Assembly: GCA_963786675.1 (NCBI GenBank)
Contig: CAWAZY010000002.1
Span: forward strand, 62,001 to 126,000
Length of the DNA: 64,000 bases
Source of the DNA: JAGVSR01 sp963786675
Lineage (GTDB): Bacteria; Pseudomonadota; Alphaproteobacteria; Rhizobiales; Hyphomicrobiaceae
Direction of reading: 5' to 3'
In this document: piece after piece, positions 19,205 to 27,956 of the stretch
Layout of the letters: each line of letters begins with the position of its first letter
How positions within the stretch are numbered: position 1 is the first letter of the stretch
Notes under the pieces: generated by a model
Seen by the model: only the letters and a program-made list of their open reading frames with translations
What the model was told of the DNA's origin: nothing
Databases searched by the model: none
Position numbers and translations under genes: made by a program

Positions 19205-19519
19205 ATGTACGGACTGCCTAGAGAATTAGACCTGACGTTCTTTATGGGGCGAGAGATTTTACAGATTTGTTTCGGGACCAATGACCTCGTTCTGAATTTT
19301 GATGACGCGGTAACAATCTCAATAAGCTCGGCGATCTCTGTTTCATGCGGGGAACAAGGGGTAAAGACAGAGATGTACATTGAGGTTGCACAACAATTGT
19401 CGAGGGTTTTGCAGGTTCCGGTGACGGCGGTTAATGTGGTCAATGATGGCAAAGCACTTTCGATCAGCTTCGCAAATGGATTTGAATTGCTGATTTGGGA
19501 TGACTCTGGAAGAGTTTGA
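19205..19519 (+). CDS. Candidate immunity protein (DUF6188-like)
   Basis: A protein of 104 residues starting nine bases after the Rhs tip. It has no signal peptide, is acidic and looks like a single alpha/beta domain: FFMGREILQICFGTNDLVLNFDDAVTISI then CGEQGVKTEMYIEVAQQL and SISFANGFELLIWDD. The pattern (MGREIxQICFG...LNFD) resembles DUF6188 proteins that commonly follow toxin tips. Position directly behind a tip and clearly lower G+C than the neighbouring genes fit horizontal transfer of a toxin-immunity cassette. Neutralising function is inferred from context only. Confidence 0.62.
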   Translation: MYGLPRELDLTFFMGREILQICFGTNDLVLNFDDAVTISISSAISVSCGEQGVKTEMYIEVAQQLSRVLQVPVTAVNVVNDGKALSISFANGFELLIWDDSGRV

Positions 19520-19610
19520 ATTGTTTGTGATACGGCATGGTCCTGATGAGATTATTGTTTGACTGTATGTACTGGAACAGTAATCACCTGACAGTCGCCG
19601 CTTCGGGAGC

Positions 19611-19905
19611 AGGGCACAGTCCATCACCGGGTCTGCAACTTTGAATGCCCGGTTCCCCGGACAGTGGTTCCAAGTGGAAGCAGGGTTGCACTGCTCTCTT
19701 GCTTGCGCTTCGGATGCCCACTAGCATCCGCGCGTGTCACCGGCATGCAGCCTGCCCCGGCGAAGGCCGGGGATCCGACGCTCGGCCGCTGCTCTTTGAC
19801 TTGCCTGCCTCCGGCGCATCTTGCTTGCCTGCTTTCAGCAGGACCCCGACCCGCTCGGCTTCGTCGATGGGCCGAGTGTGTTTGGGTATGTGAGGGGGTC
19901 GACCA
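19611..19905 (+). pseudogene. Second Rhs core fragment, interrupted
   Basis: Repeats part of the first Rhs tip. 19620-19690 reads SITGSATLNARFPGQWFQVEAGLH and 19840-19890 reads DPDPLGFVDGPSVFGYV, nearly identical at DNA level to 18514-18590 and 18637-18684. The section between them (YNWHRSYDPTLGRYTQ in copy 1) is replaced by about 150 unrelated bases containing a CCCCGGC-GAAG-GCCGGGG hairpin. No downstream tip remains before polA. It looks like the scar of tip displacement plus insertion of a small palindromic element. Confidence 0.7.
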
Positions 19906-19919
19906 GTGGATGTCGCGTG

Positions 19920-22900
19920 CTAGTGCGCAGCTTCCCAATTGTCGGCTGCTTTGGCATCCACCTGCACGGGAACCGCAAGCCGAACCGCCGGCTCAGGCGC
20001 ACCTTCCATGACCTGACGCACGACGGCAATCGCCCGGTCGGCATCCCCCGCCTTCACTTCGAAGATCAGTTCGTCATGGACTTGCAGCAGCATGCGCATG
20101 CCATCAAGTTTGTTTTCCGCCAGTGCCGCGGGCATCCGGATCATGGCGCGACGGATGATGTCGGCCGCTGATCCCTGGATCGGCGCATTGATGGCCGCGC
20201 GTTCGAGGAAGCCGCGCATGGACGGATTCTTGGTGTTGATCTCGGGGTAGTGGATGCGCCGCCCGAATATGGTTTCAACGTAACCCTTGTCGTGTGCCGT
20301 CCGCTTGGTCGCGTCCATGTAATCGCGGATACCGGGGAAGCGCTCGAAATAGGTCTTGATGTAGGCGCCCGCCTCTTCACGGCTGATGCCGAGCTGATTG
20401 GCCAGCCCGAAAGCCGAAATACCATAGATGATGCCGAAGTTGATCGCCTTGGCGCGGCGGCGGACTTCGCTCGTCATCTCTTTGAGCGGCACACCGAACA
20501 TCTCCGACGCGGTCATGGCGTGGATGTCGAGCCCATCGGCGAACGCTTTTTTCAACTGCGGAATATCGGCAATGTGGGCCAGCACGCGCAGTTCGATCTG
20601 AGAATAGTCGGCCGAGATCAGCTTCATACCTTTGGCCGCGACGAAAGCAGTCCGGATCTCGCGGCCCTCTTTGGTGCGGACCGGAATGTTCTGCAGGTTC
20701 GGATCCGATGATGAAAGTCGCCCTGTCGTGGTCGCGGCCAGCGCGTAGCTGGTGTGAATGCGTCCCGTTTCGGGGTTGATGAAGCCGGGCAGCGCATCGG
20801 TGTAGGTGGAGCGCAACTTGGATAGTTGCCGCCACTCCAGCATCGTATTGATGAGCCGGCGCGCGTCGTCGGGCAGCTCTTCGTTGGCGGCCAAGTCGTC
20901 GAGCAAGCCGGCGCGCGTTTCCCACTGGCCCGTTTTGGTTTTCTTGCCGCCGGGCAATTGCAGGCGGTCGAAGAGAATTTCACCCAGCTGCTTGGGACTG
21001 CCGAGATTGAACTTGTGCCCGACGAGGCCGTAGACCTCCTCCTCAAGACGCGCGATGCTCTGTGCGAATTTCGACGACAGGCGGTTCAGGATTGCGCGAT
21101 CGACTTCGATGCCCGCCCGTTCCATGTCCACAATGATGCCGACCAGAGGCCGCTCCAGCGTCTCATAGACCGTCGTCATGCGCTCGGCGGGGAGGCGCGC
21201 CTTGAGCTTCATCCAGAGCCGCAGTGTTACGTCCGCGTCTTCCGCTGCGTATTCCGTTGCCTTTTCGATGGGCACGCCTGCGAACGTCTTTTCGGATTTC
21301 TTCGCTCCCGGCGCGTGCTCGATGACCTTGTCGAAGGAAATGCACGAGTGGCCCAGGTGGCGTTCGGCCAGGTCGTCCATGCCGTGGCCGCCGCGTCCGC
21401 CGTCGAGGGTGTAGGACATCAGCATGGTGTCATCGATGGGCGTGATGGAGATGCCATGACGCGCCAAGACCAAGGCGTCGTACTTGATGTTCTGCCCGAT
21501 CTTGAGCACTGAGGGGTCCTGCAGCAGCGGGCCCAGAATCGCCAACGCATCGCGGATCGGTATTTGCCCTTCCGCGCGCCCGCCGCTGTCAAACAGATCG
21601 GCACCGCCGGCAACATGTCCAAGCGGCACGTAACAGGCTTTACCAGGCGCCGTGGCGAGGGAGACTCCGACGAGATCGACCTGCATGGCGTCGAGACCCG
21701 TCGTCTCCGTATCGAAGGCGAAGCGCCCGGCGGCGCGGCATGTATCCACCCAGGCTTGCAGGCGCGCGGTATCAGTGACCGTTTCGTAGGCCGCGCGATC
21801 GAACGGCACCGCGCTGACGCGGTGCGAGACGATGGCCGCACCCGCCGCGGGCGTTCCGGTGCCATGGGGCTGCGCGGCCGCCGATTCAGCGATGGCCGCC
21901 GTTGACATCCAGTGCATCCGCCCGTTTGGAAGCTGCCAGCGACGCGCCGACCGATACGTCCAATGGCGGGGGCGCCTCGACACCGAGCTTGTCGGCGATC
22001 CTGCGTGTCAGGGTATTGAATTCCATCGCGCGCAGGAAACCGATGAGCGTATCGGGCACGGGATCGCGCACGCCAAATGTCTCCACAGGGACCGCATCGG
22101 GCACGTCGTCCTTCAGCCGCACAAGTTCCCGCGAAAGGCGCGCCTGCTCGGCAAACTCGATGAGCTTTTCCCGCCGCTTGGGCTGCTTGATCTCTCCAGC
22201 ACGCTCCAGCAGCGCGTCGAGATCGCCGTAGGTATTTATCAGTTCGGCGGCCGTCTTGATGCCGATACCGGGGACGCCCGGCACGTTGTCGGTCGAATCC
22301 CCCGCCAACGACTGGACATCGACGACCTTGTCGGGTGGCACGCCGAATTTCTCGATAACCTCGTCGCGGCCGATCTTCTTGGCTTTCATGCCGTCGAGCA
22401 TCGACACGCCGGGGCAAACCAGCTGCATGAGATCCTTGTCGGAGGAGACGATGGTGACTTCGCCGCCGCGCCGGACGACATCGCGCGCATAGGTGGCGAT
22501 GAGATCGTCCGCTTCATAGTCCTCCTGTTCGATCGACGGCACGTTGAAGGCGCGGGTCGCATCGCGGATCAGGGCAAACTGCGGGACCAGTTCCTCAGGC
22601 GGCGGCGGCCGGTTGGCTTTGTACTTGTCGTAGATCCGGTTACGGAACGTTTCACGCCCGGCATCGAAAATGACCGCCAAATGGGTCGGCGCTTCCGAGG
22701 TCTTCAACTCCTGGAGCAACTTCCACAGCATCGTGCAGAAGCCATGCACCGCTCCGACTGGCAGGCCATCGGATGGCCGCGTCAGCGGAGGAAGGGCATG
22801 AAACGCCCTGAAGATGTAGCCCGAGCCGTCGATCAGGTAGACGTGGCTGCCTCTCACGATGGGCACGAGTTCTTCCGCGGGATCGTGCGCCGCGGACGGG

Positions 22901-22941
22901 GTTGCCGGCTCAGGTGCCGGCTCAGGTGAATGGGTGCTCAT
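19920..22941 (-). CDS. polA: DNA polymerase I (one apparent frameshift)
   Basis: Repair and Okazaki-fragment processing polymerase, about 1006 residues after repair. The 5'-nuclease domain occupies the first 320 (LIDGSGYIFRAFHAL, DYEADDLIATYA, SLAGDSTDNVPGVPGIGIKTA). The 3'-5' exonuclease has its acidic residues (FDTETTGLDA, AAEDADVTLRL), so proofreading is probably kept. Polymerase motifs A (DYSQIELRVLAHIADIP), B (RRRAKAINFGIIYG) and C (LQVHDELIFEV) are intact. One extra base at 21899-21900 breaks the frame in the linker before the exonuclease domain (DALDVN, then AAIAESAAA). The protein is otherwise perfect. An N-terminal extension rich in Pro/Glu/Ala precedes the nuclease domain. Confidence 0.93.
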
Positions 22942-23106
22942 GCCGCCGGGACTATAGGGAGATTGCGGCCGATGGCCAGCCCCTGCGGGGACGGTAGTGA
23001 TCGCCTGGAAGGCGACAGAGTGAGAGCCTGGAAGTCGGATAGAAGTAAGCCCGGAGGGCACGAGGCGCTCCGGGCTCAATCGTGATCAGCGCAGGATTGT
23101 CCGCGC

Positions 23107-23562
23107 TCAGGTGCTCGCAGGCTTGGATAAGGCCGCGCGCGAAACGATTTTCTGGAGATACCCTGCAAATTCCGCGCGTTGCGTGCCAGTCAGCGCCTCC
23201 AGGAGCACGTCGTCGACCGCCTTGGCAATTGGCATCGCCTGATCGAGAATGCGCTTTCCTTCCGGCGTGATCCGCACCGCATACATCCGCGCATCCTGGC
23301 GGGTGCGCCGACGCGAAAGCAGCCCTCGCGCCACCAGCCGCCGTACGATATCCGCCAGCGTCGAGCGATCGATACCAGAGATCTCGCACAATGACGTCTG
23401 GCTCGGATCGTCAAGACCGTCGACAACGGACAGCACCACGAACTGGCGCGCCGTCAAGCCAAGGTCTCCGATGGAGCGGGCAAACAGTTCTTCCGCGAGT
23501 TGACCTGCACGGTGCAGCAGGTGCGTTGTGCTGTCAGATACGAGTTTAATTGGAGCGTTCAT
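23107..23562 (-). CDS. MarR family transcriptional regulator
   Basis: A winged-helix DNA-binding protein of 151 residues. The core is LGLTARQFVVLSVVDGLDDPSQTSLCEISGIDRSTLADIVRRLVARGLLSRRRTRQDARMYAVRITPEGKRIL, with the recognition helix (DRSTLADIVRRL) and the wing. A single Cys in the SLCEISGI helix could make it redox sensitive, as in some family members, but that is speculation. It is divergent from the AraC-type gene across 235 bases, which should contain both promoters. No obvious target operon adjoins it. Confidence 0.88.
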   Translation of the reverse strand: MNAPIKLVSDSTTHLLHRAGQLAEELFARSIGDLGLTARQFVVLSVVDGLDDPSQTSLCEISGIDRSTLADIVRRLVARGLLSRRRTRQDARMYAVRITPEGKRILDQAMPIAKAVDDVLLEALTGTQRAEFAGYLQKIVSRAALSKPAST

Positions 23563-23797
23563 TAGGAGCTTGCCTCATGATCAGTTTTTTTGAAATATGT
23601 GGAGCGAGCATCGAAGGCGGGCGGCCTGCCAACGCAGGTTCCTGGCGCGCTCAATCGATCTTCTTGAAAATATCTATCCTTAATCCGGCCGACGCGCTTG
23701 ACCCGCCAACGTCCGATTTGACCTGACGTTCAGAACTATGGCGGATATCACGAAGAGTTTTACTCAGGCATCTGCGACATGAAGACAGTGGCTCAAA

Positions 23798-24856
23798 ATG
23801 CGCATAACCGGGCCTCACGTTACTTCAAATCTACTGGACGAGTTTGATGCCTTCCTCAAGGCACGACACACGAGTCTCACTGAGATTATCAGAGCGGCGG
23901 GCTTGCCCTATGCTGAAACGGCCACGTTCGAAAACAACGAAATACCTTTAGAGGATTACGCCGCCATCCTTGAGGCGGCCGCGCAGCACACCGCGTCGCC
24001 TTGTCTGGGCGCCGAATGGGGCGCTGTGTATCCCGTCGGAGCAACAGGCGCTTACGGCTATATGCTCATTAATGCGCCAACGCTGCAGGAAGCACTCAAT
24101 GTCACGGTTCGATATTTGTCGCTCGTGGTGCATCCCGTTGCCATCGATCTCGAGATTTCGGAGGCAGGTGCGCGGCTGTCATGGTCGTTAACCCGTAGCC
24201 TGAGAGGCCGGGCCACCCAGTACGTTCTGTTTGCCACCGCGGCGACTGTCGTGCGTTTCAGAGCAATCGCCGGTCCGGACTGGAACCCTGTCAGCGTGCA
24301 ACTCGCGTGTCCCGAGCAACCCTGTACGGCGCTCTTCGCTCGCATATTCGGACCATCCGTCAGTTTCGGGACAACCCACACGCGCGTCCTGATCGAACAG
24401 GACAGCTTGGCGCGCATCAATTCTTTTTCTGACCCGCGCCTGTTCCGGATGATGCGAGAATTGGGCGATGACCTGATCAAGTCACGAGCCATGGAAACGC
24501 GACTGACGCGCGTGGCACGACGCGCGATCGCCAACCGGCTGGGTCAAGAGGACATCTCATTGGAGGCTATTGCCTCGGTGCTGAAGTTGTCGCCGCGAAC
24601 GCTTCAGTCCCGGCTCGCCGCTGAAGGCACGACCTTCGAAGCCGTTGTCCAACTCACAAAGCAGAAAATCGCCGAGAACTATTTGCGCGATACGGACCTG
24701 CCGCTCACTGAAATCGCCCTGCATCTCGGCTTCTCGGAGCTCTCCGCCTTCACGCGCGCCTCCCTGCGCTGGTTCGGCAAGCCGCCCAGTGTCCTCCGGC
24801 AGCTTCTGCGGGGCGCACCCCAGCTCACGCAGCAGGACACGGGCGATCCGAATTGA
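23798..24856 (+). CDS. AraC family transcriptional regulator
   Basis: 352 residues. The N-terminal arabinose-operon-regulator-type ligand domain (about residues 20-205, with GAYGYMLINAPTLQEALNVTVRYLSLVVHP) is followed by a C-terminal AraC HTH. Its second helix-turn-helix is well preserved (LRDTDLPLTEIALHLGFSELSAFTRASLRWFGKPPSVLR). The build matches OruR/ArgR-like activators that sense small organic molecules. It is divergent from the MarR gene. Nothing in the sequence indicates the ligand. Confidence 0.9.
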   Translation: MRITGPHVTSNLLDEFDAFLKARHTSLTEIIRAAGLPYAETATFENNEIPLEDYAAILEAAAQHTASPCLGAEWGAVYPVGATGAYGYMLINAPTLQEALNVTVRYLSLVVHPVAIDLEISEAGARLSWSLTRSLRGRATQYVLFATAATVVRFRAIAGPDWNPVSVQLACPEQPCTALFARIFGPSVSFGTTHTRVLIEQDSLARINSFSDPRLFRMMRELGDDLIKSRAMETRLTRVARRAIANRLGQEDISLEAIASVLKLSPRTLQSRLAAEGTTFEAVVQLTKQKIAENYLRDTDLPLTEIALHLGFSELSAFTRASLRWFGKPPSVLRQLLRGAPQLTQQDTGDPN

Positions 24857-24995
24857 GTTTCCGGGTTCCCTCCAACCGTCCTTCCGGCGACAGGGCAGCT
24901 CGCCACCCCCTCCAAACCGCGTCCCCAGACCCATTTGCGGCGGCCCGTCGAATGGGCTATCAAGGCGCGGCTTGGGGCCTCGCGCCTCCGGTCAT

Positions 24996-25072
24996 GCACC
25001 CGTAGCTCAGCTGGATAGAGTGTTGGATTCCGAATTCAAAGGTCGCAGGTTCGAATCCTGCCGGGTGCGCCA
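24996..25072 (+). tRNA. tRNA-Arg (anticodon CCG)
   Basis: A 77-base cloverleaf with encoded CCA. The acceptor stem is GCACCCG/CGGGTGC, the D arm GCTC/GAGT, the anticodon arm TTGGA-TTCCGAA-TTCAA with anticodon CCG reading CGG, and the T arm carries GTTCGAATC. tRNA-Arg genes are common integration sites; degenerate repeats follow on the 3' side, but no integrase or repeat of the tRNA end is visible. Confidence 0.95.
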
Positions 25073-25575
25073 TTTTTAGTCTCACGCGCTGAACGCGCTC
25101 CGACAGGCGGGCTATTCGCCCGGCGCCCCTTGGGCGCGGGAACGCTGACGCGTTCGAGGTTTCTTTATAGGCTCACGCGCTGAACGCGCTCCGACAGGCG
25201 GGCTGACCTTCCGCTTGCGCTTTTATGCCCACCCGCATCCGCGCGCTCCCGGCGCCCCTTGGGCGCGGGAGGGCCGACGCCTTCCAGGTTTCTTGCTGGT
25301 CTCACGCGCTGAACGCATCCGCGGCGGATTGCCTACCGCGCCGCTTATGCCCGCCTGCATCCGCGCGCGCCGGCAATTCCGCGCAGTTCACCGACTCGTC
25401 ACGTCCATGTACGCCCCGACGCCCACAGCGGGGGCCACCCCACAGAAAATTAATGTTCGGGTCATTCCGGGGGAGCCCGCGAGTCACTTATGTCTTGAAG
25501 CGCAGGTGTGACCGCACGCGGCCCGATCAGGGATCTCGGCGGCATTCCCGCCCCAACTGACGCGGAGATCTTTCG
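25073..25575. repeat. Non-coding region with degenerate direct repeats
   Basis: The block CTCACGCGCTGAACGCGCTC starts at 25081 and 25172, and a shortened form (CTCACGCGCTGAACGC) starts at 25301. GGCGCCCCTTGGGCGCGGGA occurs twice (about 25120 and 25250), and AGGTTTCTT precedes the second and third blocks. Each contains small palindromes. No gene is supported in these 500 bases. They look like a decayed family of interspersed palindromic elements rather than CRISPR, since spacing and units are irregular. Confidence 0.7.
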
Positions 25576-25767
25576 ATGCCCATGATCGACCTGAGCGAGT
25601 CCGAGATCGAGACCCTGATCTATGCTTTGAACTTGGCGGCCGCGGACCTCAGGGAGTCCGTTGCCGATCCCGAGCAGACCGCCGAGGACAAGGAAACCTG
25701 GACGGAATACATCTCGGAAATCGAGGAAGTGAATGCCAAGCTGGCCGAGTTCAGCGAAGCTGCTTGA
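25576..25767 (+). CDS. Small acidic protein, function unknown
   Basis: A protein of 63 residues, rich in Glu/Asp, predicted as two helices (SEIETLIYALNLAAADLRES and WTEYISEIEEVNAKLAEFSEAA). GGAGA precedes the ATG by about seven bases, and a strong terminator follows at 25858-25893, so it is a plausible free-standing gene. No family recognised. Codon use is like that of neighbouring genes. Confidence 0.6.
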   Translation: MPMIDLSESEIETLIYALNLAAADLRESVADPEQTAEDKETWTEYISEIEEVNAKLAEFSEAA

Positions 25768-25857
25768 ACCCGTCTGAAGGCCGCCGGATCACGACGAACT
25801 GCACCTCGCGGCCTTGACCGTGGTGACGCCGCGTCGAGAAGACCGGCCAGTACCAAA

Positions 25858-25893
25858 TTAAAACCGGCGGTGCGCAAGCCCCGCCGGTTTTAT
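25858..25893. terminator. Bidirectional intrinsic terminator
   Basis: Stem AAAACCGGCGG / CCGCCGGTTTT with a ten-base loop, flanked by A/T-rich sequence on both sides. It sits between the small acidic protein (plus) and the convergent SoxYZ-like gene (minus), and could serve both. Confidence 0.8.
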
Positions 25894-25930
25894 TTCAAGT
25901 TGACCTATCCGCGGACTTACCAGACGGCAA

Positions 25931-26743
25931 TCAGCTCGCCGGTCCGATCGGGAATGTCCGTTGCCACGTGGCGCCGCTCGTATCGCGGGCGGAAACTGTC
26001 AGCTCACTGGCGCCGTTGGTCACGTAGTCGAACACAAATCGCGGGTTCTGGGACACGGTAATGCTGCCCGTCATCGTCAGCACGGGCTCATCCCCTTGAC
26101 GCACTTCGATCTGCTCGACCATCAACAATGGCACATAATGCAGCGTGATCTGATCCAGAACCATGCCAGTGTGATTGGGGTGATTGAGCTCGAATGAAGC
26201 CTGCTGCACGGCCCGCGATGCCACCGCGCGCGTCCCGCTCAGGGCTACGTTCATCTTACCCATGTTCGCCGCAATTTCCGCCGGGTCACCCTGCGGAGGT
26301 GCCGAACACGAGGCCTGACCACCAGCGAACTTCACCAGCCGTTCGACCATGTACAGATCGCCCGCAACCGTTTCCACGACCACGCGCACGTCGGACTGCT
26401 CGTTGAGACGGATGTGTGTGCCGAGCGCCGCGTGATCGCGGGGACCTGAGAGTTGAAACACCGCGGCAACCGGCGAGGGGTTCTTGTCGACGATAAACGA
26501 CACGGATTTGATCGTCTGGCCCTTGGGCACATGGACATCGGCAGTCAGCGGCACAGCCATGACGTCTTCCGGCCGATAGGGCGCTTCGAATTTGATGAAG
26601 GCCGCACCGTCCCGGATTTCCCGTTGCCCATAGACTTCCGACCGGATGCCGTCCCAGATCGGGCTCGCATGGGCCACCGTGGCCTCGATACCGATAGTCA
26701 GCAGCGCAGCCGCACAGGCGACGAAAGTTGAACGTATCGGCAT
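25931..26743 (-). CDS. Quinoprotein dehydrogenase-associated SoxYZ-like carrier
   Basis: A protein of 270 residues with a Sec signal peptide (FVACAAALLTIGIEATVAHA). The N-terminal half is SoxY-like (REIRDGAAFIKFEAPYRPEDVMAVPLTADVHV, ending near GGQASCSAPPQGDP, where the Cys sits as in SoxY). The C-terminal half is SoxZ-like (LNHPNHTGMVLDQITLHYVPLLMVEQIEVRQGDEPVLTMTGSITVSQNPRFVFDYV). Fused SoxYZ proteins of this type are encoded near PQQ-dependent dehydrogenases in methylotrophs and are assumed to be periplasmic carriers; their chemistry is unproven. Here it has no adjacent dehydrogenase. The ATG at 26743 begins the signal peptide; upstream in-frame codons are ignored. Confidence 0.88.
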   Translation of the reverse strand: MPIRSTFVACAAALLTIGIEATVAHASPIWDGIRSEVYGQREIRDGAAFIKFEAPYRPEDVMAVPLTADVHVPKGQTIKSVSFIVDKNPSPVAAVFQLSGPRDHAALGTHIRLNEQSDVRVVVETVAGDLYMVERLVKFAGGQASCSAPPQGDPAEIAANMGKMNVALSGTRAVASRAVQQASFELNHPNHTGMVLDQITLHYVPLLMVEQIEVRQGDEPVLTMTGSITVSQNPRFVFDYVTNGASELTVSARDTSGATWQRTFPIGPAS

Positions 26744-26872
26744 TGAATCCTCGCCTCGGAGTAAATCTGGGAAAATCGCCGGGAAGAATCCTCCTGGTCG
26801 CCCCATCTGTCAATGGCGACATCTCAGATCACGGTCTAATCACGCGGGCCGGTTCGCAGGCCCAGATCAGGC

Positions 26873-27610
26873 CTACGACGTACCGACGGGCCTCCAGCCC
26901 GCCTGGCGCGCTTCGTTTTCGCTGCAGAACCAGCGTTCACCGTTGGCCGGATCGACCTTGACCTTGGCGTACCAGGGGCTCCACGGCATATGGTAGATGC
27001 GGCCGTTGCCCGTGACATTGCCTTTGATGGCGCAGCCCTCGGGCGCTTGCGTTTCCGCCGTCTGCCAACGCTTTTCCCTGAAAATCCAAGGCGGTTCTGC
27101 GTCACCCTGCCAGATGCCGGCGCGCGTGACGCGGGCTTCGGCTTCCACCGGGACATAGGTCCGCGAGTACTTCACGAAGGCCCACGCATGTCCTAAGCGC
27201 ACCATCTCGGCGTTGATGTCGGTGGACCCGGCAAAGCAAACGCCCAGAACCCGCTTGTACTTGTCGCGGCCCCGGCTTTCGCACCGGATGCTCTGTCCAT
27301 CAACCAACCGCCGCAGGGCCTTGGCTGCGGCGTCACCGCAACGCCAAGTGCCGATCCATCGGCGTCCACACGTTTGGGACAACTCCGGCGCGTCGATTCC
27401 TTCCAGCCGGATCCGGACGGTGCCAAGGTCCAAGGTGTCGCCGTCGACGACCGCCGCGCGACCGGAAAACAAGGCGGCCGAGGACGCTCCCGACGACCCG
27501 CTTTGCGGAACTCCGGCGGAGGGGCCTGCCGCCGCTCCCGCCATACCGGCGCCGATCAGCGCAAACGCCACCGACCGAAACGCCCAACGACCTAGAACTG
27601 ACTCGCTCAT
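26873..27610 (-). CDS. Secreted thermonuclease-like protein with sunset domain
   Basis: A protein of 245 residues with an N-terminal signal-like segment. The SNase fold (about residues 45-165) shows VVDGDTLDLGTVRIRLEGIDAPEL, then GRDKYKRVLGVC, including the acidic residues and arginines of the staphylococcal nuclease active site. The C-terminal 50 residues form a sunset-type domain (CAIKGNVTGNGRIYHMPWSPWY...GERWFCSENEARQAGWRP), often attached to secreted nucleases. It probably cuts nucleic acid outside the cytoplasm. It is on the same strand as the SoxYZ-like gene, 129 bases upstream of it, so co-transcription is possible. Confidence 0.87.
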   Translation of the reverse strand: MSESVLGRWAFRSVAFALIGAGMAGAAAGPSAGVPQSGSSGASSAALFSGRAAVVDGDTLDLGTVRIRLEGIDAPELSQTCGRRWIGTWRCGDAAAKALRRLVDGQSIRCESRGRDKYKRVLGVCFAGSTDINAEMVRLGHAWAFVKYSRTYVPVEAEARVTRAGIWQGDAEPPWIFREKRWQTAETQAPEGCAIKGNVTGNGRIYHMPWSPWYAKVKVDPANGERWFCSENEARQAGWRPVGTS

Positions 27611-27956
27611 AGGTTGAAATTTACTGATTCGGGCGACGAGACAAGGGCACAGCGATGGCTGAAATATGCGGAAATATGGCGGTCAAACGCCTGAATACGA
27701 TAGATGAGTCGCCGGCTCACAGCTTCGCCGCTGTTTCGCCACAAGGTTGCATATGTCCCGTTCAGACTTGTGATCCGCCTGCGGACACAGTGTTGCCGCC
27801 CAAGCCCGTTAGCCTCAATCCCGTGGAAAAAGCGTTTCGCGCGGCGCCGTAGCACTTGCCGGAGCAAGACCTTGAATTGAAATGTAGAGTCTCGCGCAGC
27901 CTAGATCTGACAGCCGCGCCGCGACCACCTCGCGCGCGCCGAATGGGGCCCGCTTC
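27611..27956. other. Intergenic region, divergent promoters
   Basis: About 350 bases between the divergent nuclease and AsmA-like genes. Small open frames on both strands have no conserved features. No specific promoter boxes or structured RNA could be supported. Confidence 0.5.

Noticed and set aside
25081..25420. CRISPR array
   Set aside because: Only two to three degenerate units with unequal spacing (91 and 129 bases) and no cas genes.
27655..27852. 65-codon Cys-containing frame upstream of the AsmA-like gene
   Set aside because: No ribosome site, no family resemblance and composition of intergenic DNA.
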